From NCBI GenBank assembly GCA_041398965.1, contig JAWKTT010000069.1, positions 1 through 7,541 on the forward strand: a stretch of DNA of 7,541 nt, read 5' to 3'. Origin of the DNA: JAWKTT01 sp041398965. GTDB taxonomy: Bacteria; Planctomycetota; Planctomycetia; Planctomycetales; Planctomycetaceae. The notes beneath the pieces were generated by a model. The model was not told the DNA's origin. It did no database searches and saw only the letters and a program-made list of their open reading frames with translations. Made by a program: the position numbers and the translations under genes. This document shows, in pieces, positions 1-6,130 of the stretch (position 1 is its first letter; each line of letters starts with the position of its first letter).

Positions 1-544
1 AGATGTCAGACACGAGGCACTCGAAGCCGGGGAGGAGTTCGGGGTGAGCGAGGGTTTGATTCGCGGTGAGGATCACGGGGCCTTGTGTCTGTTGATGTAC
101 GGTCACCGTCCGGCTGCGGGGCATCACGGTCCAGACGATTTCGCAGCCCGCCTCTAACCACATCTGCACTTTGGCTTCGATTTCATAGGCGACATCGTGC
201 GGGGAGATCACTTCGACCGCCAAGTTTGGAGCCACCTGGATGTATCCCGTCGGTGACACGACCGGCAACCGCTCACGGCTCACGAAGGCCACGTCCGGCT
301 TTCGCACCATGTCGGGGGCGTCCGGGAAGCAGCGGAATCCTGCATCGACGGAGAACAGCCAACCGCGCTTCATGGGGGTGATAAACGGATTCAGGCGGAC
401 GAGAATCTGACCCGCAATCCAACTTGATTCTCCGCTTATCTGCAACTCCAATAACTCACCGTCGACCAACTCATACGTCCGCCCATCATCGGGCAGCGCG
501 AGTAAGTCGTCGGGAGTGAGTCGGGTGACTTCGGCAACGCTCAT
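1..544 (-). CDS. Uma2 family endonuclease (DUF820, PD-(D/E)XK fold), 3' end cut by window edge
   Basis: Translating the minus strand from the ATG at 544-542 gives 181 codons without a stop before the window edge. The protein opens MSVAEVTRLTPDDLLALPDD and continues GRTYELVDGEL, the typical N-terminus of Uma2 (DUF820) proteins. The putative PD-(D/E)XK nuclease centre is visible: Asp84 in RKPDVAFV, Glu111 in LAVEVISP and Lys125 in EIEAKVQMWLEAG, followed by the family's core strand EIVWTVMP. Family members are usually around 190-200 residues, so only a short C-terminal piece (after HPELLPGFECLVSDI) is probably missing. A Shine-Dalgarno-like GGAG lies six bases before the ATG and supports this start. 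Uma2 proteins are very abundant in planctomycetes and cyanobacteria. Their biological role is unclear; a nuclease activity is inferred from fold similarity. Nothing nearby suggests a partner gene. Confidence 0.9.
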   Translation of the reverse strand, partial: MSVAEVTRLTPDDLLALPDDGRTYELVDGELLELQISGESSWIAGQILVRLNPFITPMKRGWLFSVDAGFRCFPDAPDMVRKPDVAFVSRERLPVVSPTGYIQVAPNLAVEVISPHDVAYEIEAKVQMWLEAGCEIVWTVMPRSRTVTVHQQTQGPVILTANQTLAHPELLPGFECLVSDI

Positions 545-705
545 CGGAATCTCCAATCAAACAGCAATCGTCCCCCGATTGTATCATCACCATGCCAGCA
601 AGGTGAAGAGAAACCCGCTGCAATCCCACCGCCGTTCAGTTCTATCAGTTACGAACGCCCCCTTGTGATTCCAGTTTCCAGCAAGGACAGACTCACACTA
701 GCGAA

Positions 706-719
706 ACGGCGTAAGCGGT
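706..719. repeat. Imperfect short inverted repeat
   Basis: ACGGC and GCGGT flank a GTAA loop. Four of five base pairs form, with one G-G mismatch in the middle. It lies 55 bases from a second small hairpin of similar design. It could be an interspersed REP-like element, but with only one imperfect copy visible it may be chance. Confidence 0.2.
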
Positions 720-773
720 CCGGTCGCGCGGCGGATGCGGCTCGATACTGGCACAGCGTCACCCACATTCAAC

Positions 774-791
774 GGAGGGCTTGCGCCCTTC
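774..791. repeat. Short GC-rich hairpin, REP-like or weak terminator
   Basis: GGAGGGC pairs with GCCCTTC across a TTGC loop: seven pairs on the plus strand, one of them G-T. On the minus strand the loop reads GCAA (GNRA type) but the wobble becomes an A-C mismatch. It sits 64 bases beyond the DUF1015 stop, so it could shape the 3' end of that mRNA. No T-tract follows on the minus strand, so it does not look like a classic intrinsic terminator. Confidence 0.35.
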
Positions 792-854
792 CGCTCGTAA
801 AGGGGATGACACCCTGTATCTATGGTCCAGATTCAAACACGAAAAGTCCGTCTC

Positions 855-2096
855 TCAATCGAGCAGCGACATCACCATGCCGCTGCGGATTTTCGGATCG
901 AACCACGTCGACTTCGGCGGCATGAAGCGATTCTGTTCACACACGGCGATGAACTGCTCCATGGTCACCGGGGCAACCGAGATGGCCAAGGCGTAGTCCC
1001 CAGCATCGACCTGCTGGCGCAACCAGGCAGAGTCTTTGTTTCCGCCGACAAAATTGATTCGCTTGTCACGGGCATCGGCAATCCCGAGGGCGGCATCGAG
1101 GAAGTGACGTTGCAGGATGTCTGAATCAATCGACTCGGCTGCGTTCTCGGGGTCAAACGTCCCAGCTTTGGGCGTCAGTTTGTACCATGTGCCGGGGAGA
1201 TACAGGCCGATCTCGTGGATTTGTGATGGTCGATACGCCGGTTGATCGCCGACGGTCTCGATCGTGAAGTTGGCTCCCAGCTTTTCGAGCAACTCGTCAG
1301 CCGAAACGCCGACATCTTCAACCAAGCGGTTATACGGTTCGAGTCGGAGCCGAGCGGTCGGGAAGAAGACGCAGAGGAAGTCCTCCTTCTTCAACGCGGC
1401 TGCGGCGGCACTCCGATGGTTGCCGTCGGCGACGTACGCTGCCGGTTCTGCTGCGAGGAGCGATGTCAGTTCCTGCTGTGTTGGCGCATCTGTGACGAGC
1501 CATACGCGATGGACGTTCCCGGCTTCGTCGGTGGCGGCGAAGTCTGAGTCGCGGCTGTCGGCGACCCGTTCGAGCGATTGCAGCATCTGGCCAGTCTTGT
1601 CCTGGACGGCACAGTTGACGTTGCCGATGTAAGCACTCGTCTTCGCAATGAGCCGTGCTCGACCATCTGCCTTTTCCTGTCGAATCCCTTCGTTGCGAAC
1701 GATCGTTCCATCGGGGGTGGCGTCGGTCCGAATTTCGGAGGTTCTGGCACATCCGCCGAGTCCGATTTGCCGGACATCAGGACGTTTGGGGGAGACCACT
1801 TCGTAGACGAACAGGGCGTTGTCGACGACGTGAGTGAGGGGGCTGTCGACCAGTTTATTCATGTTGACGAGCGACCGATCGAGAGCTTCCGGGGAGCCAT
1901 CTTCGAGGATCGTGTCGAAGTTCGGATCATCGCAGTGCGACATCGTAATCGTCAGCACGCAATGGGGGCGGGCTTGAATGATGTCCCAAATCTCGCGGTC
2001 GCTTTGGAACTCGTCATAATTCGGGGCACTGATCTGTTGAGCCGCGCTCGCGTCGACAGGGACAAGGGCGCGGGGAATCGGTCGAATGGTAACCAT
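855..2096 (-). CDS. DUF1015 family protein (function unknown)
   Basis: The chosen start, ATG at 2096, gives 413 residues beginning MVTIRPIPRALVP. A GGAG eight bases upstream supports it. The frame stays open 99 bases further upstream, but that stretch reads like leader. The assignment to DUF1015 (PF06245) rests on ordered family signatures: the N-terminal RPIPRALVP; VRNEGIRQEKADGR (about 133-146), matching the family's conserved E...K..R segment; VADGNHRSAAAA (about 222-233); LEPYNRLVED; and the near-invariant C-terminal MPPKSTWFDPKIRSG (392-406). The length fits the family's roughly 400-440 residues. Most members as I recall them read DGHHR where this one reads DGNHR (224-228). The motif resembles that of ParB/SerK-fold proteins, where it contributes to nucleotide chemistry, so a nucleotide-dependent enzyme is possible but unproven. 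No signal peptide or membrane segment is evident. The rhodanese gene lies 168 bases upstream on the same strand. Confidence 0.9.
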   Translation of the reverse strand: MVTIRPIPRALVPVDASAAQQISAPNYDEFQSDREIWDIIQARPHCVLTITMSHCDDPNFDTILEDGSPEALDRSLVNMNKLVDSPLTHVVDNALFVYEVVSPKRPDVRQIGLGGCARTSEIRTDATPDGTIVRNEGIRQEKADGRARLIAKTSAYIGNVNCAVQDKTGQMLQSLERVADSRDSDFAATDEAGNVHRVWLVTDAPTQQELTSLLAAEPAAYVADGNHRSAAAAALKKEDFLCVFFPTARLRLEPYNRLVEDVGVSADELLEKLGANFTIETVGDQPAYRPSQIHEIGLYLPGTWYKLTPKAGTFDPENAAESIDSDILQRHFLDAALGIADARDKRINFVGGNKDSAWLRQQVDAGDYALAISVAPVTMEQFIAVCEQNRFMPPKSTWFDPKIRSGMVMSLLD

Positions 2097-2264
2097 GGTC
2101 GTTTCTCCAAGTGTGAGGGACCGGCGATTTATCAGTTTCGAAAGCGAAATGCAAATGGTCCCAAACCCTCTGCCTGCGTCGGAGGGACCGATCATGTCGC
2201 AGCGGGATTCCCACGACGCGGTCGAGGGGCTTGGGGGGAAGATGAAATGTGTGACGTGTTGCGA
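2097..2264 (-). promoter_or_regulatory. Leader between rhodanese and DUF1015 genes, with repeated GAGGGACCG
   Basis: The 168-base spacer contains the nonamer GAGGGACCG twice in direct orientation on the plus strand (2115-2123 and 2182-2190). GGTCCC at 2157-2162 forms an inverted pair with GGGACC at 2184-2189. The spacer is long enough for an independent DUF1015 promoter. An AT-richer patch around 2130-2155 (minus strand TTTGCA, then TGATAAAT) is the best candidate, but its match to sigma-70 boxes is poor. The repeats could be an operator or an attenuating hairpin; chance is also plausible. Confidence 0.3.
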
Positions 2265-2603
2265 TCAGTACCGGGGGACGCTGGTGTCGATGGTCTGTGA
2301 CCACTCGTCGATGCCGCCAGCCATGCTACGGGCGTTGGGGAAGCCGTTCTGCCGCAGGAATCCGGCGACTCGCAAACTCCGCCCGCCATGATGACAATGG
2401 ATGACCACCAGTTTCTGTTGATGCTCTTGCAACTCTCCGAGCCTTTCGCGGGTCTCGCTCATGGGGAGCAGCGTCGCTCCGGCGATGCGGCACGTCTCAT
2501 ATTCGTCCGCCTCACGGCAATCAATCAAGGCAAAGTCGGCCCCTTCATCCAGGAGCGACTTCACTTCTGTACAACTGATTTCGATCGGGAAAGAGGTGCT
2601 CAT
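2265..2603 (-). CDS. Single-domain rhodanese-like sulfurtransferase
   Basis: The start at ATG 2603 gives a 112-residue protein beginning MSTSFPIEISCTEVKSLLDE, the length of a stand-alone rhodanese domain. The frame is open further upstream, but that extension lacks domain character and would be non-standard. Hallmarks in order are ALIDCREADEYE (Asp28, Arg30, Glu31, the usual D-R-x-x-E-(F/Y) element), RIAGATLLPMSE, the active-site loop CHHGGR (Cys70 to Arg75) followed by Ser76, and the closing NARSMAGGIDEWS. Cys70 is the expected persulfide carrier, and the six-residue loop is the size that accepts sulfane sulfur rather than phosphate. Such proteins are cytoplasmic sulfur carriers or thiosulfate:acceptor sulfurtransferases; the partner cannot be read from context. 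The gene diverges from the membrane protein gene at 2902. Only a weak GGAA precedes the start. Confidence 0.93.
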   Translation of the reverse strand: MSTSFPIEISCTEVKSLLDEGADFALIDCREADEYETCRIAGATLLPMSETRERLGELQEHQQKLVVIHCHHGGRSLRVAGFLRQNGFPNARSMAGGIDEWSQTIDTSVPRY

Positions 2604-2901
2604 GGTTGAGTTTCCGGTAAAATCTGGTGAGAGTCGCGAAACATCGCAAGACAAGCCCGTGTCGTACGAATAGGGATTCAGAGGGTAACGAGCCACGTCT
2701 TGCTCGCAAGTGTGACGCACGGCGGCGGTCTCGGTCGAGCAGCGACTTGAACAGAACATCGACGATGCGGGCTTCCTGTTTGACGCGTCGTGTGAGAGAC
2801 TACGAGCCTCGTGAAGCGCAACCGATGTGGTGATGTCGCGAGAGATTTTCCGGCGAGCGATGAACGCTCAGTTTCTGATGACAAATATTGGACGAAAGCA
2901 C
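2604..2901. promoter_or_regulatory. Divergent intergenic region (rhodanese and membrane protein promoters)
   Basis: The two flanking genes point away from each other, so both promoters should lie within these 298 bases. I find no box pair that matches sigma-70 well on either strand. Short palindromes are present: GACGCGTC (2782-2789), ACGAG-C-CTCGT (2802-2812), and GAGCG/CGCTC with a five-base loop (2855-2869), all on the membrane-gene side. Each is short enough to occur by chance. Their clustering within 90 bases upstream of 2902 is the only reason to note them. Confidence 0.4.
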
Positions 2902-3636
2902 ATGTCTGCACCTGCACCTGATGCATTGGCCGCTCCCAAACGGGATTCCGTTGAGAGCGTGATTCTCGTGTCGTATCCGAAGATTGTGTTTCTCTGGCCG
3001 ACTTACCTGGTTTCGATCGTTGCGGCCATCTACATGCATGTCGCTACGGGGTCGGCACGTCTTACGGTTGAGGCGGGCATGGGAGGCTGGGCTATCGGAT
3101 GGACGTTTCTCATCCTGCTTTCGCTCAACCTCGTGGTGATCAGCTTCGATTTCCCGCGGACCACGTCGTTGACGCTGTTTTTTGTTTGTGTGGCACTTGG
3201 TTTGGGGGGAGCGTTGTTAGTGGTCTATTTCCCGGAATTCCTCCCGACCATCAGGGCCTACATCCTGTCCGTGGAGCCGGTCGCGAATGCAACGTTCTAT
3301 TACATCTTTGCGGCAGTGATGACGTTCATCTATCTCGGTGTGGCCATCAATCGGAAGTTCGACTACTGGGAAGTTCGCCCGAATGAGTTGCTGCACCATC
3401 ACGGTTTCTTGAGCGACCTCGAACGTTTTTCGGCTCCGAATCTTCGGATCGACAAGGAGATCAACGACATCTTCGAGTACATCTTGCTCGGTTCCGGTCG
3501 TCTGACGCTGCATTCAAGCAACGAGAAGCGGGCGATCGTACTCGACAACGTGATGTGGATCAGCCAAAAGGAAAAACGCATCACCCGCCTGCTCGGTGCG
3601 TTGCAGGTCCAAGTTCGCCCTGAACAGGATATTTAG
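2902..3636 (+). CDS. Four-helix membrane protein with C-terminal PH-like (bPH) domain, function unknown
   Basis: The start at ATG 2902 (MSAPAPDALAAPKRD) gives 244 residues. A GGA eight bases upstream supports it over an in-frame ATG at 2827, which would add 25 residues lacking clear character. Hydrophobic segments lie at about 27-46 (starting with IVFLWPTYLVSIVAAIY), 64-83, 90-110 and 130-149, so an inner-membrane protein with four helices is likely. A soluble C-terminus follows: FDYWEVRPNELLHHHGFL, then SAPNLRIDKEINDIFEYILL, GSGRLTLHSS and AIVLDNVMWI. This order (a 'tv.pneL..r.Gf' strand, then an l.I strand, a helix, G.G.L.L and i.ldnV) resembles bacterial PH domains of the YdbS type. I infer a bPH-like fold from that pattern only. 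I do not recognise a named family. The gene converges on rho; no functional link is visible. Confidence 0.8.
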   Translation: MSAPAPDALAAPKRDSVESVILVSYPKIVFLWPTYLVSIVAAIYMHVATGSARLTVEAGMGGWAIGWTFLILLSLNLVVISFDFPRTTSLTLFFVCVALGLGGALLVVYFPEFLPTIRAYILSVEPVANATFYYIFAAVMTFIYLGVAINRKFDYWEVRPNELLHHHGFLSDLERFSAPNLRIDKEINDIFEYILLGSGRLTLHSSNEKRAIVLDNVMWISQKEKRITRLLGALQVQVRPEQDI

Positions 3637-3660
3637 AGTTCATGGCTCAGAAACATCATG

Positions 3661-3711
3661 TCTCCCCCACTGGAAAGTCCTTCAACATAGGGGCGTCGAC
3701 AGTGGGGGAGA
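3661..3711. terminator. Perfect 12-bp inverted repeat between convergent genes, probable bidirectional terminator
   Basis: TCTCCCCCACTG (3661-3672) is the exact reverse complement of CAGTGGGGGAGA (3700-3711), with a 27-base loop. It starts 25 bases after the membrane-protein stop and ends 69 bases before the rho stop, where a shared terminator of two convergent transcripts would be expected. The stem is GC-rich and long. No run of Ts follows on either strand, so it is not a textbook intrinsic terminator. It may act as a 3'-end stabilising hairpin or with Rho. A second, overlapping pair (CGACAG/CTGTCG, 3697-3702 and about 3723-3728) is weaker. Confidence 0.5.
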
Positions 3712-3779
3712 GGGAGAGGTTGCTGTCGTGGACCGCAATCCGGGGCATGCACCCGACATCCCCGTACGGCGGTGCCCTA

Positions 3780-5249
3780 TTAGTTCAGGTTCATCGTCAT
3801 CAGAAACTCGCCATTGGTTTTGCTGCGGCGCATACGGTTGGTGAGGAGTTCCATCGCCTCGACAGGATTCATGTCGTTGAGAACGCGACGGAGCAGCCAG
3901 ACCCGTTGCAGTTCGTCTTCGTGCATGAGTAACTCTTCGCGGCGAGTTCCCGACTTGTTGACGTCGATCGCGGGCCAAACCCGTTTTTCAACCATGCGTC
4001 GATCGAGATGCAATTCGGTGTTGCCAGTCCCTTTGAATTCTTCAAAGATGACGTCGTCCATTTTCGACCCGGTATCCACGAGAGCGGTCGCGATGATGGT
4101 GAGGCTCCCCCCCTCTTCCACCGCCCGGGCCGCTCCGAAGAACCGCTTCGGATGTTGCAGTGCGTTGGCATCGAGCCCCCCTGAGAGGATCTTCCCGGAG
4201 TTCGGACACTCTGTGTTATAGGCTCGAGCGAGACGTGTGATCGAGTCGAGAAAAATGACCACATTATGGCCATACTCCACCATGCGTTTGGCCTTCTCGC
4301 TGACCATTTCCGACACCTGAATGTGCCGACTCGGCGGCTCGTCGAAGGTGCTGGACACAACCTCACAGTTCGGCCCCTTCACTTGCCGTTCCATATCGGT
4401 CACTTCTTCCGGTCGTTCATCGATCAACATCACGATGACGTAACAATCGGGATAGTTCTTGAGGACCGCCTTGGCCATCATTTGGAGGAGAATTGTCTTC
4501 CCGGCCCGCGGAGGTGAAACGATCAACCCACGTTGGCCAAAGCCGATCGGTGCGACCATGTCGACTACGCGAGTGCTGAGCTCGCTCGGGTCGGTGGATA
4601 GAAAGATGCGATCTTTGGGGTGCAGTGGGGTGAGGTCGTCAAATGGCACCTTCTCGGGAAGCTTGTTCGGGTCTTCCCCGTTGATCGCTTCGACCCGCAG
4701 CAAGGCGAAGTAGCGTTCGTTCTCCTTGGGAGGCCGTACCTGCCCCGCGACCGTCGCCCCTTTGCGTAAGCCAAAACGGCGAACCTGTGAGGGCGAAACA
4801 TAAATGTCGTCCGGACATGGGAGATAGTGATAGTCGGGACTGCGCAAGAAACCGAATCCGTCCGGGAGAATCTCGAGCGTCCCTTCGCCGAACATCAGGC
4901 CATTCATCTTGGTCCGCTCCTTCAGGATGCGGAAGATGAGGTCCTGTTTCTTCAGACCCATGTACTCGGCAATTTTTTCTTCCCGAGCGAGATCGAGCAA
5001 CTCTTTCATGGTCATCCGTTGCAGGGCCGCAACGTGGAAGTCCCCCTGCTTCGCCGCTTCATAACGAATGTTCGACGCGGCCATCGCCTCTTCGTCGTCG
5101 TCTCCGTCGGCAGAAATTCCTCCGTTCGGGACGCTGCCATTCGTGGTCGACAGACTGGCTGCGGCAGGAGGGAGTTCTCGAGCCTCGCCGTCAGTGACAG
5201 TGGGTGACGTCGAAGAGGTGCTGTTGGTGCTGCGGGTCGTCTTGGCCAT
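3780..5249 (-). CDS. rho: Transcription termination factor Rho
   Basis: The hexameric RNA-dependent ATPase helicase that ends transcription at Rho sites. The 489 residues from ATG 5249 (MAKTTRSTNS) compare with 419 in E. coli; the excess is an N-terminal stretch that is Ser/Thr-rich (about 4-20) and acidic (DGDDDEE, 48-54). Domains in order: Rho_N helices (about 79-114, MKELLDLAREEK); the cold-shock-like RNA-binding domain with GFGFLR (131-136) and DDIYVSPSQVRRFGLR; and the ATPase core. Core motifs are Walker A SPPRAGKT (245-252), LIDERPEEV with catalytic Glu278 (E. coli E211), Walker B VIFLDSITR (Asp335), Q-loop SGKILSGG (Lys353), R-loop KGTGN (406-410) and arginine finger Arg436 in SGTRREE. 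All key residues are present. The frame is open 120 bases further upstream, but MAKTT is the natural start. No clear Shine-Dalgarno precedes it. coaE lies 200 bases upstream on the same strand. Confidence 0.98.
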   Translation of the reverse strand: MAKTTRSTNSTSSTSPTVTDGEARELPPAAASLSTTNGSVPNGGISADGDDDEEAMAASNIRYEAAKQGDFHVAALQRMTMKELLDLAREEKIAEYMGLKKQDLIFRILKERTKMNGLMFGEGTLEILPDGFGFLRSPDYHYLPCPDDIYVSPSQVRRFGLRKGATVAGQVRPPKENERYFALLRVEAINGEDPNKLPEKVPFDDLTPLHPKDRIFLSTDPSELSTRVVDMVAPIGFGQRGLIVSPPRAGKTILLQMMAKAVLKNYPDCYVIVMLIDERPEEVTDMERQVKGPNCEVVSSTFDEPPSRHIQVSEMVSEKAKRMVEYGHNVVIFLDSITRLARAYNTECPNSGKILSGGLDANALQHPKRFFGAARAVEEGGSLTIIATALVDTGSKMDDVIFEEFKGTGNTELHLDRRMVEKRVWPAIDVNKSGTRREELLMHEDELQRVWLLRRVLNDMNPVEAMELLTNRMRRSKTNGEFLMTMNLN

Positions 5250-5307
5250 AGGAAAGACTGCTTCAAGTGAGTGAGGAATCCGACAGAAAGCCGGTACTCG
5301 AACGGAC

Positions 5308-5323
5308 TTCAACGAACGTTGAA
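5308..5323. promoter_or_regulatory. 16-base near-perfect palindrome in the rho leader
   Basis: TTCAACGAACGTTGAA consists of two 7-base arms that are exact reverse complements around a central AA. ACGG just before it and CCGT just after it (minus strand order reversed) add a possible four-base outer stem. The short spacing suits a dimeric protein operator better than an RNA hairpin. It lies about 60-75 bases upstream of the rho ATG, inside the presumed leader. Confidence 0.35.
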
Positions 5324-5407
5324 CGGGGACCGTCAAGTGAAACGATAACAGGTAGGAGATCGGGATCATCAGACCGCGGCCGATGGTCGACAGCGGCGTT
5401 TCTTGTA

Positions 5408-5436
5408 TTTCTAATGACGTGTGTGATTACGAACAA
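5408..5436 (-). promoter_or_regulatory. Weak candidate promoter for rho
   Basis: On the minus strand TTGTTC (5436-5431) and TAGAAA (5413-5408) are separated by 17 bases. These match three and four of six consensus sigma-70 positions. The candidate is listed because it is in the AT-richest patch of the leader and correctly oriented, about 160 bases before the rho start. Confidence 0.22.
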
Positions 5437-5449
5437 TTTCGAGAGGAAG

Positions 5450-5465
5450 TCAGGCGGGAGCCTGA
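5450..5465 (-). terminator. Hairpin spanning the coaE stop codon
   Basis: TCAGGC and GCCTGA form a perfect six-base stem around a four-base loop, and the coaE TGA is part of one arm. On the minus strand the stem is followed by pyrimidine-rich CTTCCTCTCG and not by a clean T-tract. It could reduce read-through from coaE into rho or protect the coaE 3' end. Because it is partly coding, it may be incidental. Confidence 0.3.
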
Positions 5466-6130
5466 GCTACGGGACAGGTTTCAGGACGTTGGAACTGTGA
5501 TGCCAGTTGAGGGAACCGGACGAGCAGTTCGGTCAATAAGTTCTGAGCCACTGCGTCGATTTCGGTATCGTTATGAACGACGATGTCAGCTGCCTGACGT
5601 TTCCGATCGAGTGGCCATTGGCTCGCTTCACGACGGGCGAATTCGTCCTGGCTCCAACCTCGCGACTGCTGGACCCGCGAGAGCCGCAATGACTCTGGCG
5701 TATCAACAAACACGATTAGATCGCAAATCCCGGACCATCCCGACTCCAGCATCACTGCGGCATCGAGCAGGATGAGGTCGACGTCGACTGCGGCTCGATG
5801 CTGGTCAATTCTGGCGGAGAGTCGACGGCGAATCTCTGGATGAACGATTGCTTCAAGTTGCAGGCGACGCTCGCGGTCGATCGGTTCGTTGCCGAAGACC
5901 AATTTCCCCAAGGTGGGACGCGACACGGCACCGTTTTTGTCGAAAATCGAATCGCCGAACGTTTGATGGAGTTGCGACTGAATCGCCGGCAACGCAAGGA
6001 CGGCATGTCCCTCGCGATCGGCATCAAGGAGCACGCAACGCAGTCGTCGACCGATCGCCGCCGACAGGGAACTTTTCCCGGAGCCGACGCCGCCGACAAA
6101 TCCAATCACAGGGACACGACAATCGTTCAT
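5450..6130 (-). CDS. coaE: Dephospho-CoA kinase
   Basis: Catalyses the last step of coenzyme A synthesis: ATP-dependent phosphorylation of the 3'-hydroxyl of the ribose in dephospho-CoA, in the cytoplasm. The 226 residues from ATG 6130 compare with 206 in E. coli. Motifs: P-loop GGVGSGKS (13-20) seven residues after a short MNDCRVPVIGF lead; LDADREGHAVL with Asp36 and Asp38; GKLVFGN; IVHPEIRRRL (His97, Pro98); and the lid and C-terminal part VFVDTPESLRLSRVQQSRGW through ADIVVHNDTE, matching the family's 'R...R', 'Q...' and 'ADxVIxNxG' elements. The family's usual 'PLLxE' segment reads DAAVMLESGW here (123-132), a mild divergence. The last 20 residues are an extra tail rich in Pro, Gln and Ala. 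rho follows 200 bases downstream on the same strand. The start context is odd: see the small reading frame at 6127-6135. Confidence 0.93.
   Translation of the reverse strand: MNDCRVPVIGFVGGVGSGKSSLSAAIGRRLRCVLLDADREGHAVLALPAIQSQLHQTFGDSIFDKNGAVSRPTLGKLVFGNEPIDRERRLQLEAIVHPEIRRRLSARIDQHRAAVDVDLILLDAAVMLESGWSGICDLIVFVDTPESLRLSRVQQSRGWSQDEFARREASQWPLDRKRQAADIVVHNDTEIDAVAQNLLTELLVRFPQLASQFQRPETCPVAQAPA

Larger units (their letters stand above)
545..854. other. Intergenic region between two minus-strand genes, with two short hairpins
   Basis: This 310-base stretch lies downstream of the DUF1015 stop and upstream of the Uma2 gene, both on the minus strand. It must hold the Uma2 promoter and the DUF1015 3' end. 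I see no convincing coding sequence: the short open frames here lack a family signature and a good ribosome binding site. Two small inverted repeats, at 706-719 and 774-791, are listed separately. I could not identify a clear promoter. Confidence 0.5.
5250..5449 (-). promoter_or_regulatory. rho leader region
   Basis: The 200 bases between the coaE stop and the rho start. Its coaE-proximal half is AT-richer and holds the candidate promoter at 5408-5436; its rho-proximal half holds a 16-base near-palindrome. E. coli rho is autogenously regulated through its leader; whether that applies here is inference. The region stays in frame with rho for 120 bases, but the reading MIPISYLLSFHLT looks unlike any Rho N-terminus. 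Confidence 0.4.

Noticed and set aside
85..381. Plus-strand open frame opposite the Uma2 gene
   Set aside because: It is antisense to a well-supported family member, has no recognisable domain and is Arg/Ser/Pro-rich as shadow frames in GC-rich DNA are.
1578..2300. 240-residue plus-strand open frame over the DUF1015 gene
   Set aside because: It is the antisense shadow of a gene with clear family motifs, and its translation shows no domain of its own.
3869..4366. 165-residue minus-strand frame inside rho
   Set aside because: It overlaps the conserved Rho ATPase core in another frame and has no family resemblance.
5250..5369. 40-residue upstream extension of Rho
   Set aside because: Open only by chance; MAKTT at 5249 is a normal Rho start, and the extension contains the palindrome and candidate promoter region.
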